From positions 1 to 25,069 of the forward strand of contig CAJTRS010000030.1 in the NCBI GenBank assembly GCA_910578805.1: DNA of 25,069 nucleotides. The letters run 5' to 3'. Within the stretch, counting starts at the first letter, position 1. Each line of letters opens with the position of its first letter. This document shows positions 23,508 through 25,069 of the stretch, piece by piece. This stretch comes from an uncultured Muribaculaceae bacterium (lineage in GTDB: Bacteria > Bacteroidota > Bacteroidia > Bacteroidales > Muribaculaceae). Both the position numbers and the translations under genes were made by a program. The notes under the pieces were generated by a model, which saw only the letters and a list, made by a program, of their open reading frames with translations, searched no databases and was not told the origin of the DNA.

Positions 23508-23531
23508 CCGGCAAAGTTAGCGATTTTCAGA
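23463..23531. repeat. 13-bp inverted repeat around the small-RNA promoter
   Basis: TCTGAAAATCGCT (23463-23475) and AGCGATTTTCAGA (23519-23531) are exact inverted copies separated by 43 bp. The right arm covers the first base of the -7 box and the adjoining half of the spacer of the minus-strand promoter; the left arm is inside the transcript. A two-site operator with looping is one reading. Confidence 0.6.
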
Positions 23532-23542
23532 GTTCCGAGCAA
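23512..23542 (-). promoter_or_regulatory. Promoter of the predicted small RNA
   Basis: Minus-strand TTG (23540-23542), a 20-bp spacer, then TAACTTTG (23512-23519): a complete Bacteroidetes promoter. The inferred start near 23507 falls at the edge of the 16-bp inverted repeat. Confidence 0.65.
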
Positions 23543-23594
23543 GGAAATAAACATATTTTTATCCTTGTCTGTTTCTAATATTGGAAACTTTTAT

Positions 23595-23602
23595 TAACTT
23601 TG
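23595..23602 (+). promoter_or_regulatory. Candidate -7 element of the XRE/DUF3990/DUF3791 operon
   Basis: TAACTTTG lies 8 nt before ATG 23611, so the transcript would be nearly leaderless. It also argues against the upstream TTG start at 23581 in the same frame. No good TTG box at 19-21 bp. Confidence 0.4.
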
Positions 23603-23610
23603 CGAACAAT

Positions 23611-24039
23611 ATGAAAAGTAGATTTGATGAAATAGGCTCGCTTTTTTTGAAGCGACGTAAAGAACTCGGGCTCACTCAGCAACAGCTGGGTGATAAAGTC
23701 GGTGTGACCAAATCGGAGATATCCAAAATAGAGAATGGCAGAGGAATTACGTTCTCGACTATAAATAAACTGTCGGAGGCATTAGGTGTATATGCGCATA
23801 TAGAGTTAAAGCCAAATTCAGAGGTTTCCCTAAATGTGATTCATTACATTGTGATGAGCATGGGGATGTTTGCAAGACAGTTTAAGCTCACAAAGAAAGA
23901 GGCTTGTAATTATCTCTCACGATTCAAGGGACTGGAGTTCTCGATAGATAATTATGAAGCGGAACATCAGCTATCGATGCAGGACTGCGTAGACGACATG
24001 GCGGCTATTTGTCTTAAAAACGGAGGCGCAATATCATGA
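23611..24039 (+). CDS. XRE-family helix-turn-helix regulator of a toxin-antitoxin-like operon
   Basis: A 142-residue Cro/CI-type DNA-binding protein. The HTH occupies about 13-60: LKRRKELGLTQQQLGDKVGV, then TKSEISKIENGRGITFSTINKLSEALGV. The C-terminal half (about 70-142) is helical, includes SMGMFARQFKLTKKEACNYLSRFKGLEF, and resembles the DUF3791-type helical sequence in layout, so it may bind the toxin. The stop overlaps the next gene's ATG by 4 nt. Likely roles are repression of its own operon and neutralising the downstream ADP-ribosyltransferase-like protein. The start at ATG 23611 is chosen over TTG 23581, which lies upstream of the promoter element. Confidence 0.87.
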   Translation: MKSRFDEIGSLFLKRRKELGLTQQQLGDKVGVTKSEISKIENGRGITFSTINKLSEALGVYAHIELKPNSEVSLNVIHYIVMSMGMFARQFKLTKKEACNYLSRFKGLEFSIDNYEAEHQLSMQDCVDDMAAICLKNGGAIS

Positions 24040-24509
24040 GACTATACCACGGATCCAATCAGCCGATTGAGAGGATTGACCTGACAAGAGGCCGTAAATA
24101 TAAGGACTTCGGGCAGGGCTTTTACACAACACATCTTCCGCAACAGGCCAAAGAATGGTCAAGAACCATTACCAACCGTTATGGAGGGACTCCGACCGTA
24201 ACCGAATATGAATTTGATTTGGATAAGGCTATCGCCGCTGGGTTAAATGTTAAGATTTTCGAGGTTGCAGACCGGGAATGGGCACTTTTCGTTATGGCTA
24301 ATCGCAATAGATCCGGCGATGAATATCATCATGAGTATGACATTGTAATCGGGCCGGTGGCTGACGATGATATGGCACGTCTCTTCGGTCTCTATGACAT
24401 GAAGATCATCGACCTTGAGGCCGTAGTGGCAGGGCTTGTCTATAAGGATCTCAACTCTCAATACTTCTTCGCAACCGAGCGCGCTCTTGAACTTCTTGTA
24501 AAATTATGA
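24036..24509 (+). CDS. DUF3990 protein, ADP-ribosyltransferase-like toxin candidate
   Basis: A 157-residue protein matching the DUF3990 pattern: LYHGS at 3-7, the family hallmark DFGQGFYTT at 24-32, QAKEWSRT (37-44), a conserved YDIVIGPVADDDM at 101-113, and QYFFATERAL at 142-151 near the C-terminus. This spacing (His-Gly in strand 1, a Tyr-containing GxGFY segment, a late Gln/Glu motif) corresponds to the NAD-binding core of ADP-ribosyltransferase folds. No signal peptide; the target would be intracellular. It lies between an XRE gene and a DUF3791 gene with ATGA overlaps on both sides, the arrangement of a toxin-antitoxin module. The enzymatic activity is inferred from the fold and not established here. 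Confidence 0.85.
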   Translation: MRLYHGSNQPIERIDLTRGRKYKDFGQGFYTTHLPQQAKEWSRTITNRYGGTPTVTEYEFDLDKAIAAGLNVKIFEVADREWALFVMANRNRSGDEYHHEYDIVIGPVADDDMARLFGLYDMKIIDLEAVVAGLVYKDLNSQYFFATERALELLVKL

Positions 24510-24748
24510 AACAAACTGACAATAACTTTGAATTTCTGGTTGAATACATCACTGCCAAAGTAGTCGAATGGATGATGAAAGACCAAGGAATAGGTCTTGA
24601 AGAAGCATTGGTACGATTCCACAATACCGAGACTTTTGAGAAGCTTTGCGACCGCAAGACAGCGCTCTATATCGAAAGTCCGGCGTATGTTTATGAAACC
24701 TTTATGGAGGAATACCGTCATGGCACTCTCCGTAATCAAACTGAGTAA
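24506..24748 (+). CDS. DUF3791 protein, antitoxin or accessory partner
   Basis: An 80-residue acidic helical protein. The family pattern is clear: FLVEYITAKVVEWMMKDQGI, then GLEEALVRFHNTETFEKLCD, then RKTALYIESPAYVYETFMEEY. DUF3791 genes are often found beside DUF3990 genes. Its ATG overlaps the toxin-candidate stop by 4 nt. It is small and could bind and block the DUF3990 protein, or act with the XRE protein; which of the two is the antitoxin cannot be decided from sequence. The following 190 nt carry no convincing gene. Confidence 0.85.
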   Translation: MKQTDNNFEFLVEYITAKVVEWMMKDQGIGLEEALVRFHNTETFEKLCDRKTALYIESPAYVYETFMEEYRHGTLRNQTE

Positions 24749-24840
24749 TTTAAAGAGCATCAACCTTGAATTACCCTTATTATGCTCAGCGCATCTGAGC
24801 CTATTAAGACCAAGTGGAGAAAAAGACACCGGATTTAAGC

Positions 24841-24896
24841 TGATTCGTTTGAAAAAGTGTAATGGGGGTATGGTTATTCGGTCGAAAAAGTGTAAT
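24841..24896. repeat. Two near-identical 21-bp direct repeats, possible insertion-element end
   Basis: Bases 24843-24863 and 24876-24896 match at 19 of 21 positions, both ending GAAAAAGTGTAAT, at a 33-bp period. The preceding TG at 24841-24842 would be a terminal CA on the minus strand. Repeated transposase-binding sites behind a TG/CA terminus are a feature of IS21-like ends. No second end is visible in the window. The rest of 24749-24942 shows only a small hairpin GCTCAG/CTGAGC at 24784-24800. Confidence 0.45.
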
Positions 24897-24942
24897 TCTT
24901 GTTCTACTCAATTGAAGAATCCAGGCCTTACAAAGAATTTAA

Positions 24943-25069
24943 TCAGGCCTCAGCGTATTCATAGTAGATGTCCCACAAGGTATCCGGAAAACCATAGCCA
25001 CAGCATTCCACAGACTTGATCATCTTTTTCATGCGTGGCGTGTATTCGGACATCAGTCCGTTGGAAGAT
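24943..25069 (-). CDS. C-terminal end of an unidentified protein (runs off window)
   Basis: The last 41 codons of a minus-strand gene that enters from beyond 25069. The fragment includes LMSEYTPRMKKMIKSVE and CGYGFPDTLWDIYYEY, and ends in a TGA. It looks like genuine coding sequence, acidic and aromatic at the C-terminus, but I cannot name a family. It lies about 50 nt inside the repeats at 24841-24896, so it may be cargo or a gene of the insertion element. The plus-strand frame across the same bases is judged a shadow. Confidence 0.5.
   Translation of the reverse strand, partial: SSNGLMSEYTPRMKKMIKSVECCGYGFPDTLWDIYYEYAEA

Larger units (their letters stand above)
23267..23509. repeat. 243-bp element bounded by 16-bp inverted repeats
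   Basis: GGTACAAAAACACAGG at 23267-23282 is repeated in inverted form at 23494-23509 with one mismatch. In an RNA read from the minus strand that mismatch becomes a G-U pair, so the ends could close a continuous 16-bp helix. A further direct copy of CGGGTACAAAA lies inside at 23427-23437. No target-site duplication flanks the element. The adjoining stretch 23150-23266 has no gene; it holds only a small hairpin, CGGT(A)CTAT/ATAGACCG, near 23226-23250. Confidence 0.6.

Noticed and set aside
23257..23514. Minus-strand 85-residue frame starting at TTG 23514
   Set aside because: It starts within a few bases of the promoter, runs through a strong terminator hairpin, and its C-terminus is a by-product of that hairpin and the repeat. 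The small-RNA reading explains the region better.
24720..25019. Plus-strand frame of about 99 codons from ATG 24720 after the DUF3791 gene
   Set aside because: It runs over the direct repeats and antisense to the more protein-like end of a minus-strand gene; its composition is not protein-like, so it is treated as a chance frame.
1..25069. CRISPR array, rRNA operon, complete transposase or integrase gene
   Set aside because: Looked for and not seen: no regularly spaced repeats beyond the two-copy repeat at 24843-24896, no rRNA sequence, and no transposase or integrase motifs in any long frame.

Overview
The window looks like a chromosome segment of a Bacteroidales bacterium, most likely of the gut Muribaculaceae. 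Coding DNA is about half G+C. Promoters follow the Bacteroidetes pattern (TTG or TTTG, about 20 bp, then TAnnTTTG) instead of the sigma70 pattern. Starts rarely show a Shine-Dalgarno sequence. Lipoproteins, an RND efflux operon, GH16 and DUF1848 proteins also fit. The genus is an inference; no rRNA gene is present.

Positions 1-18454 are mostly core-like and G+C-richer. They hold the start of uvrA (minus strand), a three-gene operon for polyprenyl-phosphate-linked sugar transfer (GT-C-like membrane protein, UbiA-type phosphoribosyltransferase, HAD phosphatase), a complete RND efflux operon on the minus strand (membrane fusion protein, pump, outer-membrane factor), a GH16 lipoprotein, tRNA-Pro(GGG) with its own promoter and terminator, and gyrB. 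Next come rnr and folB, then a metal-response pair: an AraC-type regulator fused to a heavy-metal-associated (HMA) domain, and an SO_0444-type Cu/Zn efflux permease that also carries an HMA domain. A TrmH/SpoU RNA methyltransferase closes this part.

Positions 18455-25069 are A+T-richer and accessory in character. They contain an orphan membrane protein, a membrane protein/winged-helix regulator pair whose promoter carries two identical 14-bp palindromes, a 40-bp perfect palindrome, a DUF1848 operon with two small coupled ORFs, a frameshifted pseudogene missed by simple ORF calling, and a small membrane protein. A probable unannotated RNA of about 200 nt follows, with promoter, terminator and nested inverted repeats. 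Last are a three-gene XRE / ADP-ribosyltransferase-like DUF3990 / DUF3791 toxin-antitoxin-like module and what may be the end of an insertion element.

The best candidates for something new are the RNA/repeat element at 23267-23542, the palindrome-controlled regulator pair at 19348-20402, the HMA-AraC/HMA-permease circuit at 15763-17643 and the DUF3990 module. All functions are inferred from reading the sequence; no database search was run.
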